Part shown: one piece after another, positions 20,294-32,830 of the stretch
Position numbering within the stretch: position 1 is the first letter of the stretch
Layout: every line of letters starts with the position of its first letter
DNA from: Streptomyces albus subsp. chlorinus
GTDB lineage: Bacteria; Actinomycetota; Actinomycetes; Streptomycetales; Streptomycetaceae
Assembly (NCBI RefSeq): GCF_013302895.1
Contig: NZ_VJOK01000001.1
Coordinates: forward strand, 996,135 to 1,060,134
Reading direction: 5' to 3'
Length of the DNA: 64,000 bases
The notes under the pieces: generated by a model
Database searches by the model: none
The model's input: only the letters and a program-made list of their open reading frames with translations
Told to the model about the DNA's origin: nothing
Position numbers and translations under genes: made by a program

Positions 20294-20961
20294 CGGTCGG
20301 TCAGCCACCGGTCGAGGCGCAGCCCGGAGGCGGCCAGCACGTCGGTGAAGACCGGTTCGGTCAGCAGCCGCGTGTAGTACGTCTGGCTCCAGGTCCGGCC
20401 GTCGAAGGCGTACTCCACGAGGGAACGCACGATGCCGTCCCCGACGGGTTCGACGCTTCTGGTGGTGATGGTCATCCCGCCGCCGCTCCAGCCGTGCCCC
20501 GGCCCCACGTCCTCGTGCCGGCTGTCGTGCTGGCGCTGGATGACGACGCAGCCGCCGGGGGCGACGTGCCGGGCGCAGGTGTCCAGGAGTCCGGTGCGCT
20601 GGTCGTCGTCGGCGCTGTTGACGAGGAAGGAGGCGAGGGTGACCACGTCGAACCGCTCGCCCAGATCGAGGTCCTCGATGGCGGAGCGCACGGTGCGGGC
20701 GTCCTCGATCAGGTCGAGCATGCCGGGCGACTCGTCGACCGCGGTGACCCGGAAGCCCCGGCGGACCAGGGCGTGGGTCATCCGCCCCGCGCCGGCACCG
20801 AGTTCGAGGAGGGTCAGGCCGCGCGGCTCGGTCACGGCGGAGGCGACGATCGCGGTCTCTCCCATGTCCGGGATCCGGGCGTAGACCTCGACGGCACAGC
20901 CGTCCGGGGTGATCTGCCCCGGCCCGGTACCGGAGTTGGCGTGGCGCGTGTAGGTGGTCAT
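20257..20961 (-). CDS. class I SAM-dependent methyltransferase
   Basis: A 234-residue methyltransferase with SAM motif I LLELGAGAGRMTHAL, an acidic motif II (VTAVDESPGML) and motif IV around FDVVTLASFLVN. The C-terminal region (RSLVEYAFDGRTWSQTYYTRLL) resembles small-molecule methyltransferases. The ATG at 20961 is used; ATG 20970 is equally possible. The substrate is unknown. It is separated from guaB1 by a strong hairpin terminator. Confidence 0.85.
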   Translation of the reverse strand: MTTYTRHANSGTGPGQITPDGCAVEVYARIPDMGETAIVASAVTEPRGLTLLELGAGAGRMTHALVRRGFRVTAVDESPGMLDLIEDARTVRSAIEDLDLGERFDVVTLASFLVNSADDDQRTGLLDTCARHVAPGGCVVIQRQHDSRHEDVGPGHGWSGGGMTITTRSVEPVGDGIVRSLVEYAFDGRTWSQTYYTRLLTEPVFTDVLAASGLRLDRWLTDRHDWARAVPSAG

Positions 20962-21009
20962 GCCGGCCATCCGACCACGCGGACGGGGGCCGTGGAAGAC
21001 CCCCTCACG

Positions 21010-21046
21010 CGCGCGGCGCCGCACCCGTGGGGTGCGGCGCCGCGCG
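21010..21046 (-). terminator. hairpin terminator downstream of guaB1
   Basis: A perfect 17-bp stem with a 3-nt loop pairs 21010-21026 with 21030-21046. It lies just after the guaB1 stop (21068) on the minus strand. There is no U-tract, which is common for Streptomyces terminators. Confidence 0.8.
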
Positions 21047-21067
21047 TCGTGGTGGCCTCGCGGGCCG

Positions 21068-23881
<2,814 letters not shown>

Positions 23882-23910
23882 TCAGTTGTCCAGCGGCTTG
23901 TCCAGCGTTC

Positions 23911-24387
23911 TTACGTGCCGGAGATGATCCGGGTCAGCTCGTCCACCCCTTCCCGGGTGCCGACGGCGACGAGCGTGTCGCCCGCCTCCAGCCGGAAGTC
24001 CGGCCCGGGGGAGGGGACGGCACCGGTGCGGCGCAGGACGGCGACAATGGAGGCGCCGGTGCGGGTCCGCGCCCGCGTCGCGCCCAGCGGCTCCCCGCTG
24101 TAGGGGGACTGGCCCGAGAGCGGGATGCGGACGGTGACCAGGTCGATCTCCATCTCGCACGTCCCCAGCCGGGGGTTCTCGCCGGGGGCGAGGATCTCCG
24201 CGAGGGAGACCGCCTCCTCCCGGTCGAGCTGGACCGTGGCCTGGCACGCGTCCGGGTCGTCCTCCCGGTAGAAGCCGAGGAACCTGCGGCCGTCCTGGTG
24301 GGCGACCACGGAGATGTGCCGGCCGGCCCGGGTGGTGATGTCGTACTGCTTGCCCAGCCCCGGCAGCTTGGTGCTCTTGGTCGTCAT
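23911..24387 (-). CDS. TrkA-C domain regulatory subunit of the antiporter
   Basis: A 158-residue soluble protein with an N-terminal domain of about 75 residues (GKQYDITTRAGRHISVVAHQDGRRFLGFY) and a C-terminal RCK_C/TrkA-C domain (TGASIVAVLRRTGAVPSPGPDFRLEAGDTLVAVGT). This is the layout of KhtT, which gates the KhtU K+/H+ antiporter in Bacillus and in many bacteria responds to nucleotides such as c-di-AMP. It lies upstream of and in the same operon as the antiporter gene. The ATG at 24387 is preceded by a GAAGGGCAG ribosome-binding site. Confidence 0.85.
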   Translation of the reverse strand: MTTKSTKLPGLGKQYDITTRAGRHISVVAHQDGRRFLGFYREDDPDACQATVQLDREEAVSLAEILAPGENPRLGTCEMEIDLVTVRIPLSGQSPYSGEPLGATRARTRTGASIVAVLRRTGAVPSPGPDFRLEAGDTLVAVGTREGVDELTRIISGT

Positions 24388-24485
24388 GGCGTGCTGCCCT
24401 TCTGAACCTTCCACGAGGTCTGCGAAGCGGCCTGCTGTGAGGTCTTCGCGGTGTCCTTGCTGCGCACGTTCTCCGATGCGGCGGT

Positions 24486-25517
24486 CTAGGAAGTGGCGGT
24501 GCTGTCCGGATCCGTACGCTCCAACGCCGGACGGGGCCCCGCTTCTTCCTCGGTGAGCAGCCAGTCCGCCGCCGCCGTGTCGGTCACCAGGCTGGTGACC
24601 AGGCCGGAGCGGAGCACGGCGCCGATGGCGGCGGCCTTGCGGTGTCCGCCGGCGATGGCGACGACCTCCGGGACGCGGCGCAGGCGCTCGGCCTCCACGG
24701 TGATGCAGCGCTCCCCCAGGTCGCGGCCGATCCGCCGCCCCTGGGCGTCGAACAGGTGCGCGGACATCTCGGCGGCGACACCCAGCGACGAGTAGTGCTC
24801 GCGCTCCTGCGGGCTGAGCATGTCGTGCACGGTCGAGATGCCCGGCTCCCAGGAGCCGATGGAGACGGCGGCGACGGTCACCTTGTCGAAGTACTCGAAG
24901 GCCCGGGCGATACCGGTCTGGTTGCGCAGCGCGGCGGCCGTGGCGCTGTCGGGCAGCAGCATCGGCGCGTAGATGGGGTGCGCCTCTCCCCCGGCGACCT
25001 CGGCGGCCCGCCGTACGGCCTCCACCGAGCCGCGGTCGGCCGTTCCGGCGTCGTAGACCCCGGTCAGCTGTACGACGGTGCAGGGCGGCAGCTGGCGCAG
25101 CGCCGTCGCCATGTGGATGGTGGAGCGGCCCCAGGCCAGCCCCAGCACATCGCCGTCGGTGACGAGTTCGCCGAGCAGGTCGGCGGCCACCTCGCCCAGG
25201 TTCTCCGGGTCGGCGGCGTCGTCCACGGCCTCGGTGGGCGACTCGACGACGACCGCGTGGCGCAGCCCGAAGCGGGCCCGCAGCGCGTCGGAGCGCTCGG
25301 CGTCCAGTTCGGCGGGCACCCGGATCTCGATCCGCACCAGATCACGTTCCAGCGCGGTCTCCAGGACCCGGGCCACCTTGAAGCGGCTCACCCCGAACTC
25401 GTCCGCGATCTGGATCTTGGATTTGCCCTCCAGATAGAAGCGGCGGGCCATCGCCGCAGCCTGCATGAGTTCGGCGGGTCCCATTCGCGTGGCTCGCCCC
25501 GACGACACCGCTCTCAC
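24486..25517 (-). CDS. SorC/DeoR-type sugar-binding transcriptional regulator
   Basis: A 343-residue regulator. A helix-turn-helix near residues 33-53 (KIQIADEFGVSRFKVARVLE) is followed by a SorC-type effector domain that in relatives binds a phosphosugar (GLAWGRSTIHMATAL, VVQLTGVYDAG, AIAGGHRKAAAIGAVLRSG). The start is GTG 25517; the ATG at 25484 is a shorter alternative. It lies just downstream of rpe on the same strand, so a sugar-phosphate signal is plausible, but its targets cannot be read here. Confidence 0.85.
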   Translation of the reverse strand: MRAVSSGRATRMGPAELMQAAAMARRFYLEGKSKIQIADEFGVSRFKVARVLETALERDLVRIEIRVPAELDAERSDALRARFGLRHAVVVESPTEAVDDAADPENLGEVAADLLGELVTDGDVLGLAWGRSTIHMATALRQLPPCTVVQLTGVYDAGTADRGSVEAVRRAAEVAGGEAHPIYAPMLLPDSATAAALRNQTGIARAFEYFDKVTVAAVSIGSWEPGISTVHDMLSPQEREHYSSLGVAAEMSAHLFDAQGRRIGRDLGERCITVEAERLRRVPEVVAIAGGHRKAAAIGAVLRSGLVTSLVTDTAAADWLLTEEEAGPRPALERTDPDSTATS

Positions 25518-25617
25518 CTCACTGTCTTGCCGTGTCCGCGCTGGTGGCGCTGGCGCGCCGCGCGTTCATCCTTGCAGATCCCCTGGCCTACGTGACGTCG
25601 GTCACCCGGCGTTCACC

Positions 25618-26301
25618 TCAGCTCTCCCCGGCCGTTCCGGCCGCCCGCTCGGCCTGCCGCCGCAGCGCCCGCACGGCCGCGGCCGGGTCCTCGGTCCCGT
25701 AGACGGCCGAACCCGCCACGAACACGTCGGCGCCGGCCTCCGCGCACCGCTCGATGGTGGACGCCGAGACACCGCCGTCCACCTGGAGCCACATCTCCAG
25801 CCCGTGCTTGTCGATCAGCTGCCGGGTGCGGCGGATCTTGGGCAGCATGATGTCCAGGAAAGCCTGCCCGCCGAAGCCCGGCTCCACCGTCATGACCAGC
25901 AGCATGTCCAGCTCCGGCAGCAGGTCCTCGTACGGCTCGACGGGGGTGGCGGGCTTGAGCGCCATCGACGCGCGGGCGCCCAGGGCCCGCACCTCGCGGG
26001 CCAGCCGGACGGGGGCGGCGGCGGCCTCCGCGTGGAAGGTGACCGAGCCCGCGCCGGCCTCCACGTAGGCGGGCGCCCAGCGGTCCGGGTCCTCGATCAT
26101 CAGATGGCAGTCCAGCGGGGTGTCCGTCGCCTTGCGGAGCGAGGCGACGACCGGCGCGCCCAGCGTCAGATTGGGCACGAAGTGGTTGTCCATGACATCG
26201 ACGTGGAGCCAGTCGGCGCCGCCCTCACCGCCCACCCGCCGGGCCTCCTCGGCGAGGCGGGCGAAGTCGGCGGACAGGATGCTGGGGTTGATCTGAGCCA
26301 T
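25618..26301 (-). CDS. rpe: ribulose-phosphate 3-epimerase
   Basis: Interconverts ribulose-5-phosphate and xylulose-5-phosphate in the pentose phosphate pathway. It is a 227-residue TIM barrel with the standard motifs [25 protein letters not shown] (metal His and Asp), [20 protein letters not shown] and [10 protein letters not shown]. The ATG at 26301 fits the family start. It is 73 nt after rsmB in the probable operon fmt-rsmB-rpe. Confidence 0.97.
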   Translation of the reverse strand: MAQINPSILSADFARLAEEARRVGGEGGADWLHVDVMDNHFVPNLTLGAPVVASLRKATDTPLDCHLMIEDPDRWAPAYVEAGAGSVTFHAEAAAAPVRLAREVRALGARASMALKPATPVEPYEDLLPELDMLLVMTVEPGFGGQAFLDIMLPKIRRTRQLIDKHGLEMWLQVDGGVSASTIERCAEAGADVFVAGSAVYGTEDPAAAVRALRRQAERAAGTAGES

Positions 26302-26374
26302 GGTTACCAGTATTCCGTGTGGGTGTTCGAGGTGAGCACGCGGTGGGGCCGCCTCCCGGGCGGCCGTCAGGCCC

Positions 26375-27847
26375 TCACGCGGTCCGGCGCAGCAGCGCCA
26401 GATACATCGCGTCGGTGCCGTGCAGATGCGGCCACAGCTGGATGTCCGGGCCCTCCCCCAGCGCGGGGACGCCCGGCAGCAGCTCACGGGCGTCCAGCAG
26501 CTCGGCGGCCGTCCCGTCGGACTCCTTCCGCAGGCCCCGCAGCACGTCGTCCACCACGGCACGGGTCTCGGCCAGGTGCGGCGAGCACGTCACGTACGCG
26601 ACGACACCGCCCGGCCTGGCCGCCGCCACGGCCTGCCGCAGCAGCCCCCGCTGGAGCGGAGCGAACCCCGCCAGGTCCTCGGGCCTGCGCCGCCACCGGG
26701 CCTCGGGCCGGCGCCGCAGCGCTCCCAGCCCGGTGCAGGGCACATCCACCAGCACCCGGTCGAAGCCGCCCGGCCGCCACGCGGGCCGCGTCCCGTCGGA
26801 GGCCACCACGGCCCACGGCCCCGGGTTGCCCTCCAGGGCACGGGCGACGAGGCGGGCCCGGTGCGGCTGCTTCTCGGCGGCCAGCAGCGCGGCCCCCCGC
26901 TCGGCCGCCAGCGCGCCCAGCAGCGCCGCCTTGCCGCCCGGCCCCGCGCACATGTCGAGCCACCGCTCGTCGGGCCCGTCGAGGGGCGCCGCCGCCATGG
27001 CCAGCGCCACCAGTTGGCTCCCCTCGTCCTGCACCCCGGCGCGGCCCTCCCGGACGGCGTCCAGCGCCCCCGGCTCGCCCCCCTCGGCCAGCCGCACCGC
27101 GTACGGCGACCAGCGGCCGGGGAGGGTCTCCTCACTGCTCAACTCGTCGGTGGTGCACCGCCCCGGCCGCGCCACGAGGGTGACCTCGGGACGCTCGTTG
27201 TCGGCCTCCAGCAGGTCGGTGATGTCCCCGCCCCCGCCTCCCTGGGCCGCCGCCGAGGGCGCCCCCAGCGCGTCCCACAGCGCGGAGACGACCCAGCGCG
27301 GGTGCGCGTACCGCAGCGCGAGGTGCTCCTCGGGGTCCTCGTCGTAGGGCGGCGCGATCCGGTCCAGCCAGCCGTCGAGATCGTCGGCGGCGACGCGCCG
27401 CAGCACCGCGTTGACGAACTTCGCGCGCCCGTCCCCCAGCACCACCCGGGCCAGCTCCACCGTGGCGCTCACGGCCGCGTGCCGCGGGATGCGGGTGCCG
27501 AGCAACTGGTGGGCGCCCAGGGACAGCACGTCCAGCACCGGCGGGTCCACCTCGCGCAGCGGCCGGTCCACGCACTCGGCGATGATCGCGTCGTAGGTCC
27601 CCTGCCGGCGCAGCGTGCCGTACACCAACTCGGTGGCCAATGCCGCGTCCCGCGCGTCGATCCCGCCCTCGGCGGGGTCCTTCTCGCGGGCCTTCCGCAG
27701 CATCGGGGGCAGCACGAGGTTCGCGTACGCGTCACGCTCGTCGACGGCCCGCAGCGCCTCGAACGCCAGGATCCTGACCGGGTCCTTGCGCGGACGCCGG
27801 TACGGCCTGCCGGCCGGTCGGCCGCCCCGGCGGGGTTGAGTGCTCAA
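26375..27847 (-). CDS. rsmB: 16S rRNA m5C967 methyltransferase RsmB (Sun/Fmu)
   Basis: A 490-residue RNA cytosine-5 methyltransferase. The N-terminal quarter is a NusB-like RNA-binding domain ([23 protein letters not shown]). The C-terminal RsmB/Nop2 domain has SAM motif [15 protein letters not shown], motif [20 protein letters not shown] with one catalytic Cys, and motif [13 protein letters not shown] with the second. The preferred start is TTG 27847 (STQPRRGG), with GGAG about 12 nt upstream. It sits between fmt and rpe. Confidence 0.94.
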   Translation of the reverse strand: MSTQPRRGGRPAGRPYRRPRKDPVRILAFEALRAVDERDAYANLVLPPMLRKAREKDPAEGGIDARDAALATELVYGTLRRQGTYDAIIAECVDRPLREVDPPVLDVLSLGAHQLLGTRIPRHAAVSATVELARVVLGDGRAKFVNAVLRRVAADDLDGWLDRIAPPYDEDPEEHLALRYAHPRWVVSALWDALGAPSAAAQGGGGGDITDLLEADNERPEVTLVARPGRCTTDELSSEETLPGRWSPYAVRLAEGGEPGALDAVREGRAGVQDEGSQLVALAMAAAPLDGPDERWLDMCAGPGGKAALLGALAAERGAALLAAEKQPHRARLVARALEGNPGPWAVVASDGTRPAWRPGGFDRVLVDVPCTGLGALRRRPEARWRRRPEDLAGFAPLQRGLLRQAVAAARPGGVVAYVTCSPHLAETRAVVDDVLRGLRKESDGTAAELLDARELLPGVPALGEGPDIQLWPHLHGTDAMYLALLRRTA

Positions 27848-27952
27848 GATGAATGTGCTCCGCGAGATGAGGGATCGAGACCCCCACCCTACGACCTCGG
27901 CGCACCGCCCTCACCGCCCCGCTCCCCCGGCACCGCGCGACGGCGCCGGGCG

Positions 27953-28897
27953 TCACTCCCCGAACCGGTCGCCCGGCTCCAGACGCGTCCCGCGCGCCCA
28001 GTCCGCGGCCCGCATCGGCTTCTTGCCCTGCGGCTGCACCCACTCCAGCTCGACGGGGTGCGACCCCGTCCCCACGTGCACGGCGTTCTTGCCGGACCGC
28101 AGCTCACCGGGGGCGAGCGCCTCGCCCTGCCTGCTGTCCGCGCCGAGGGGCGCCAGGGAGCGCACCTTGAGCCGCTCCCCGCGGAAGAGCGTCCACGCCC
28201 CGGGCGCGGGTGAGCAGGCCCGCACCACGCGGTCGACCCGCAGGGCGGGCGCCGTCCAGTCGATACGGGCGTCCTCCACGCTGATCTTCGGCGCCAGGGA
28301 GACCCCCTCCTCCGGCTGCGGCACCGCCTGCAGGGTGCCGTCCTCGATGCCGTCCATGGTGGCCGCCAGCAGCCCGGCGCCCGCGAACGCGAGCCGGGTC
28401 AGCAGGTCCCCGCTGGTGTCCCGCGGGCGCACCTGTTCGGTCACCACCCCGTAGACGGGGCCCGAGTCGAGCCCCTCCTCGATGAGGAAGGTGGTGGCAC
28501 CGCTCACCTCGTCCCCGGCCAGCAGCGCGTGCTGCACGGGAGCGGCGCCGCGCCAGGCGGGCAGCAGGGAGAAGTGCAGGTTGACCCAGCCCTTGGGCGG
28601 CACGTCGAGGGCGACCCGGGGCAGCAGCGCACCGTAGGCCACCACGGGGCAGCAGTCCGGCCCGATCTCCCGCAGCCGCGCCAGGAAGTCCTCGTCCCGG
28701 GGCCGCGCGGGCTTCAGCACCTCGATGCCGGCCTCCTCCGCGCGCTGGGCCACGGGGCTGGGCACCAGCCGCCTGCCGCGCCCCGCCCGGGCGTCGGGCC
28801 GGGTGACCACGGCGGCGACCTCGTGCCGCTCGGAGGCGATCAGGGTGTCGAGCGCGGGGACGGCTACCTCGGGGGTGCCGGCGAAGACGAGCCTCAT
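27953..28897 (-). CDS. fmt: methionyl-tRNA formyltransferase
   Basis: Formylates initiator Met-tRNA using 10-formyl-tetrahydrofolate. The 314-residue protein has the core motifs [45 protein letters not shown] (Asn/His catalytic region) and [15 protein letters not shown], followed by the C-terminal tRNA-binding barrel. The ATG at 28897 matches the family N-terminus; the frame is open further upstream but without homology. It is the first gene of the fmt-rsmB-rpe group. Confidence 0.97.
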   Translation of the reverse strand: MRLVFAGTPEVAVPALDTLIASERHEVAAVVTRPDARAGRGRRLVPSPVAQRAEEAGIEVLKPARPRDEDFLARLREIGPDCCPVVAYGALLPRVALDVPPKGWVNLHFSLLPAWRGAAPVQHALLAGDEVSGATTFLIEEGLDSGPVYGVVTEQVRPRDTSGDLLTRLAFAGAGLLAATMDGIEDGTLQAVPQPEEGVSLAPKISVEDARIDWTAPALRVDRVVRACSPAPGAWTLFRGERLKVRSLAPLGADSRQGEALAPGELRSGKNAVHVGTGSHPVELEWVQPQGKKPMRAADWARGTRLEPGDRFGE

Positions 28898-29211
28898 CGG
28901 TGGCGAACTACCTCTCACACGCGGAAAGACAGCCCAGTTTACGGTCAACGCCCCGGCAGCACCGGAGGGGGCGTACGAGCGTCCGCGCGCCCTGCCGAAG
29001 CTCCCTCCGCGCCCCCGCAGCGTGACCCGAGGCCCCGTCGCGGCGTTGGTCAAGTCAGATTGACCGGATCGAGTGCCATCGAGTGCCGCTGCCGCATCGC
29101 GCGGGCACCGCGGCCTCGCTCCCCCTCCTTCCCCAACGTTCGCACAGTCAGTCACCCCACACAGCACCACAGCTGAACATCCCCCCTTCAGCCGGTCCGA
29201 GAGGCTTTTTC

Positions 29212-30021
29212 ATGGCCGACCACGCAACCCACGACGCCCAGGCGCGGGCCAGCCTGCATCTTCTGGTACGGGACATCGAGCGGGTCCGCCGGCAGGTGGA
29301 CGCGCTGCGCACCCTCACGGCGCAGCTCGGCAACGTCTATCGCCCGCGACGCACCGGCCCCTCCACGGGCTTCGTCGTCTACGGCCGCGCCCCCGCGCCG
29401 ACCGTCAGACTCGCCCAGGAACTACGCGACAGTGTCGAGACCCTGGTGACAGCGGCGGTGGACTTCGACCGCTCACTCGGCTTCTCCTGGGACGCCGTGG
29501 GGTCCGCGCTGGGGGTCACCAAACAGGCCGTGCACCGCCGGTACGGCTCGTCGCGGCGCGGCGCCGCGCGCACCACCCCGGAGAACGCCGAGACACCCGC
29601 GCCGCGCCAGCCCGAGACCGTGGCCGCCGCAGCCCGTGCGCTGCCCTCCCCCGCATCGCAGGGCGCGGCCACCGCTACGCCCCGGGCCGCCGTGCCCGCC
29701 GCCCGCTCCATCCCGCCGCAGCCGACGTCCCCGGCCCCCTCGGCGGCGTACGAGCCCCGCCACGATCCACGGCACGACCCCAGGCACGACCCCCGTCACG
29801 AGCCGCGGCCCGAGACCCGCCGCGACCCACGCCACGAGCCGCGCGCGGGGGGCGCTCCCCTCGCCCCGCAACGGCTAGGCCGCCCAGACCCGTTCGGCCT
29901 CCCTTCCCCCGCCTCCTGCCGCCTTCTGCCCGGTGCCTGCGCACCGGGCAGAGTCGTGTCCGACCGGGTGGAGCCGCCCTGTGCCGGGGGCGCTGTCGTG
30001 CCCGGGAGGTTGTTGTCGTAG
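29212..30021 (+). CDS. HTH-containing hypothetical protein with Arg-His-Asp-Pro repeats
   Basis: The N-terminal about 110 residues are helical ([29 protein letters not shown]) and end in a helix-turn-helix-like segment ([22 protein letters not shown]), suggesting DNA binding. A Pro/Ala-rich linker and an RHDP/RHEP repeat tract follow. The ATG at 29212 has GAGAGG upstream. The 3' end is doubtful: the frame as given passes through a strong hairpin at 29925-29952, whereas loss of one G from the G6 run near 29846-29851 would end the protein at TAG 29876-29878, just before that hairpin. Function is unknown. Confidence 0.65.
   Translation: MADHATHDAQARASLHLLVRDIERVRRQVDALRTLTAQLGNVYRPRRTGPSTGFVVYGRAPAPTVRLAQELRDSVETLVTAAVDFDRSLGFSWDAVGSALGVTKQAVHRRYGSSRRGAARTTPENAETPAPRQPETVAAAARALPSPASQGAATATPRAAVPAARSIPPQPTSPAPSAAYEPRHDPRHDPRHDPRHEPRPETRRDPRHEPRAGGAPLAPQRLGRPDPFGLPSPASCRLLPGACAPGRVVSDRVEPPCAGGAVVPGRLLS
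29755..29845 (+). repeat. tandem tract encoding [12 protein letters not shown]
   Basis: Imperfect 12-nt units (of the type CGGCACGACCCC) repeat about six times and encode Arg-His-Asp/Glu-Pro. The tract lies in the C-terminal part of the HTH-containing hypothetical gene. Confidence 0.75.
29925..29952 (+). terminator. hairpin terminator between the hypothetical gene and priA
   Basis: A perfect 12-bp stem pairs 29925-29936 with 29941-29952 around a CTGC loop. It lies between convergent genes and could serve both. Its position inside the annotated frame of the hypothetical gene suggests that the true stop is at 29878. Confidence 0.7.
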
Positions 30022-30396
30022 CGCCATGGCGGGTGCGCCCAAGGCCGGTGCGCCAAGGGGCGCGCGGGAGCCGGAGCCGCCGCCGTGCACGGAAGCGTGG
30101 GCGGCTCCCGGGCCGCCGCCGTGCGCTGCCGCCGTGGAACCGGCGCGCCCGGGGCCGTCGTTGTCCCGCTCGGTGGTGGCGTGACTGGGCCCTCCCCCGG
30201 CGCCGAACGTGCTCAGCGGAACGCCCATTCAAGGCATCCGCCCTCGCTGATACGGCACCCGCCGGAAGGCTCCGGCAGCCCCCGGAAGGCTCCGGCAGCC
30301 GTGGCCCCGCGGAGACGGGGCACAGGCACGTCCCGGCATCCGCACGCCCCCTCGCACCTGGCGCCTCCCCCGGCGCCGGCCGGCCCGGTCGCCGCC
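30022..30396. other. 375-bp convergent intergenic region
   Basis: No gene is supported here. The stretch separates the HTH protein gene (plus) from priA (minus). It holds one exact 19-bp direct repeat (30262-30280 and 30282-30300, CCGGAAGGCTCCGGCAGCC) and several GC-rich partial inverted repeats, but no open frame with family resemblance. Confidence 0.6.
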
Positions 30397-32556
30397 TCAG
30401 CCGATGTCGAGCGGGTCGACGCGCACGTACGGGGCCGGGCCCTCCCTGCGCGCCAACCGCCCTGCCAGCGCCGTCTTCAACGCGGCCGCCAGTGCGGCGC
30501 CGCTGCCCCGTGGCACCCGTACCAGGGCCCGCTCCCACTGCTCCCCGGGTGGCGGGTCGCCCGGACGGCGCGGCCGTCCCGGCTCCGGAACCGGCAGCGG
30601 AACCGGTCCCAACACCTGTGCACCCTCGGGCAGTCCGGCCTCCCACGCGGAAGCGAGCAGCGCGGCCACCGCCTGCGGAGGACCGGTGACCGCCGCCATC
30701 CGCGAGACCGGCGGGAAGCCCAGCTCCGCCCGGTCCGCCAGCTCCCGCAGCGCGTGCCCGGCGGGATCCCAGCGCACCAGAGCCTGCACCGGCCGCATCG
30801 ACTCCTCCGCGACGACCACCACACTGCCGCCCTCACCCTGCGGCCGCACCAGCGAGGCGGCACCCAGCCAGCGGCGCAGCGCCTCCTCTCCCGCACGCAG
30901 ATCGGGGCGCCCCAGCAGCGCCCAGCCGTCCAGCAGCAGCGCGGCCACGTAGCCCTCACCGCCCTCCGGCACCGGCTCGGCGCCCGGCGTGGCGACGACC
31001 AGCGCGGGACGGGCCGGCACCGACTCCAGCACATGCTCTCCGCCCGAGGTCCGCACCGGCACCGAGGGGAACGCGCGTCCCAGCTCCTCCGCCGTACGCC
31101 GGGCACCGATGACGCTGCCGCGCAGCCGTACCCCTCCGCACATGGGGCAGCGCCACTCCGGCGTCTCACGGGCGCACCAGCCGCAGCGCAGGACCGTGCC
31201 CTCGCCCGCCGCCTCCAGCGGCCCGGAACAGTGCGCGCACCGGGCCGGCTCCCGGCACCGCTCGCACACCAGCCGGGGCACATAGCCGCGGCGCGGAACC
31301 TGCACCAGCACGGGGCCCCGCTCCAGCGCGTCCCGCGCGGTGCGCCAGGCGAGGCTCGGCAGCCGGGCGCTGCGCGCCGCCGGGTCCCGCCCCTCGTCCC
31401 CCTCGGCCGCCGTACGCACCCGGGGCATGACCGCCCGCACCGTCTCCCGGTCGGCCGCGAGCGGGCGGGCGAACCCGGACTCCACCAGCTGGGCCGCCTC
31501 CACGGTGCACCCGTGCGCCCCGAGCAGGAACGCCGCCTGCTCGGTGACGGCCCGCTGGAGCAGCACCTCTCGGGCGTGCGGCTGGGGGGCGCGGTCCTCG
31601 CTGTGACCGCTGTCCCCGTCCTCCCAGATCGCGGCGAGACCGAGGCGGCGGACCGGCGCGAACATCGCCGCCCGCGTCCCCACCACGGCCCGCACCGCGC
31701 CCCGGTTGACGGCCAGCCAGCGCCGGTAGCGCGGTTCGGGCCCGGCCTCGGCGGTCAGCAGCACATGCTGCCCCTCACCGACCAGCGCGGTGAGGGCCGC
31801 GTCCACCCGCGCCGCCGACTTCCCGTCCGGCAGGACGGCCAGCGCGCCGCGCCCCGCCGCGAGCGTCGTCGCCAGGGCACGGGCCAGTTCGTCCGCCCAG
31901 CTGTGCGCGCCGGGGAGGGCCGTCCAGACGGCGCGGGGCGTGCCCTTCTCCGCCAGCGCCCGGAGGAAGGCGGGGCCCTGCGGATAGCGTGCCCAGCCGC
32001 CCGGCTCGGGCACCGGAGGTCGCGGCGGCCGGCGCGGCGAGGGCTGCGTCTCGGCCTTGGCCCGCCGGGGCGGGACCGCCAGTTGGACGACGTCGGCGAG
32101 GGAGCCCGCGTAGCGGTCGGCGACGGCCCGGCACAGCTGGAGCAGCTCCGGGGTGAGGACCGGCTCCGGCGAGAGGACCTGGGCGATCGGGGCGAGCCGC
32201 CCCGTGAAGTCGGTGTCGGCACGCCGCTCGACGATGAACCCGTTGATGAGGCCCCCGCCCTCGCGGCGCCCCTCGCGCTCCCCGGCGCCGAACCGCACCC
32301 TGACGCGGACTCCGGGCTGCGCCTCCTCGTCCATCGCCGCCGGCACGGCGTAGTCGAAGAAGCGGTCGAGATGGACCAGCCCCTTGTCCACCAGCACCCG
32401 CGCCACCGGCAGCCGGGCGGCCGACTCGGCGCCCCGCCAGGTGCGGGGCTTGGCCCGGGGCCGGCGGGCCTTGTGCTCGCGGACCGTCTCGCGGATCAGC
32501 GCGAGCTGTTCCGGCTGCCCCTGCCGCTCCTCGCCCTCGCCGTCGTCCCTGCTCAC
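30397..32556 (-). CDS. priA: primosomal protein N' PriA, helicase-motif-deficient type
   Basis: A 719-residue PriA homolog, which in other bacteria restarts stalled replication forks. The N-terminal DNA-binding domain (LPVARVLVDKGLVHLDRFFDYAVP) and the paired CxxC zinc region (CERCREPARCAHC, LRCGWC, RCPMCGG; eight Cys) are intact. The Walker A of true PriA (GxTGSGKT) is replaced by LPGAHSWADELA, and the DEEH box by WEDGDSGHSED. Actinobacterial PriA proteins are known for lacking recognisable helicase motifs and are annotated as probable replication restart proteins without helicase activity. The GTG at 32556 (VSRDDGEG) is the likely start. Confidence 0.92.
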   Translation of the reverse strand: MSRDDGEGEERQGQPEQLALIRETVREHKARRPRAKPRTWRGAESAARLPVARVLVDKGLVHLDRFFDYAVPAAMDEEAQPGVRVRVRFGAGEREGRREGGGLINGFIVERRADTDFTGRLAPIAQVLSPEPVLTPELLQLCRAVADRYAGSLADVVQLAVPPRRAKAETQPSPRRPPRPPVPEPGGWARYPQGPAFLRALAEKGTPRAVWTALPGAHSWADELARALATTLAAGRGALAVLPDGKSAARVDAALTALVGEGQHVLLTAEAGPEPRYRRWLAVNRGAVRAVVGTRAAMFAPVRRLGLAAIWEDGDSGHSEDRAPQPHAREVLLQRAVTEQAAFLLGAHGCTVEAAQLVESGFARPLAADRETVRAVMPRVRTAAEGDEGRDPAARSARLPSLAWRTARDALERGPVLVQVPRRGYVPRLVCERCREPARCAHCSGPLEAAGEGTVLRCGWCARETPEWRCPMCGGVRLRGSVIGARRTAEELGRAFPSVPVRTSGGEHVLESVPARPALVVATPGAEPVPEGGEGYVAALLLDGWALLGRPDLRAGEEALRRWLGAASLVRPQGEGGSVVVVAEESMRPVQALVRWDPAGHALRELADRAELGFPPVSRMAAVTGPPQAVAALLASAWEAGLPEGAQVLGPVPLPVPEPGRPRRPGDPPPGEQWERALVRVPRGSGAALAAALKTALAGRLARREGPAPYVRVDPLDIG

Positions 32557-32830
32557 AGGGCCAGTCTGGCAGACCGCACCGACACCGCGGCCGGCCACGA
32601 TACGCGGCAGCGCGGTCCCCGGGACGGTGCCGTCGAGCATGGCGAGGAACGCGTGGGCGAGCAGCGCGCCGGTCGCCGTACGGCGCCGGTGCGGCCGACG
32701 GTGTCGTGGGGGTGCTCGGCGGTGGGCGCGGCGGGGCGGGGCCTGCCGGAGCGGTGCTCACATCGTCCGGCATCCGCCGGGTGAGGGACGCGCCCGAGGT
32801 CTGGTCGGCCGGGGCCCGGGCATGCACCCG

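Noticed and set aside
30262-30300. Exact 19-bp direct repeat as an insertion or attachment site
   Set aside because: The two copies are only 20 nt apart with no transposase, integrase or terminal inverted repeats nearby; simple slippage duplication explains it.
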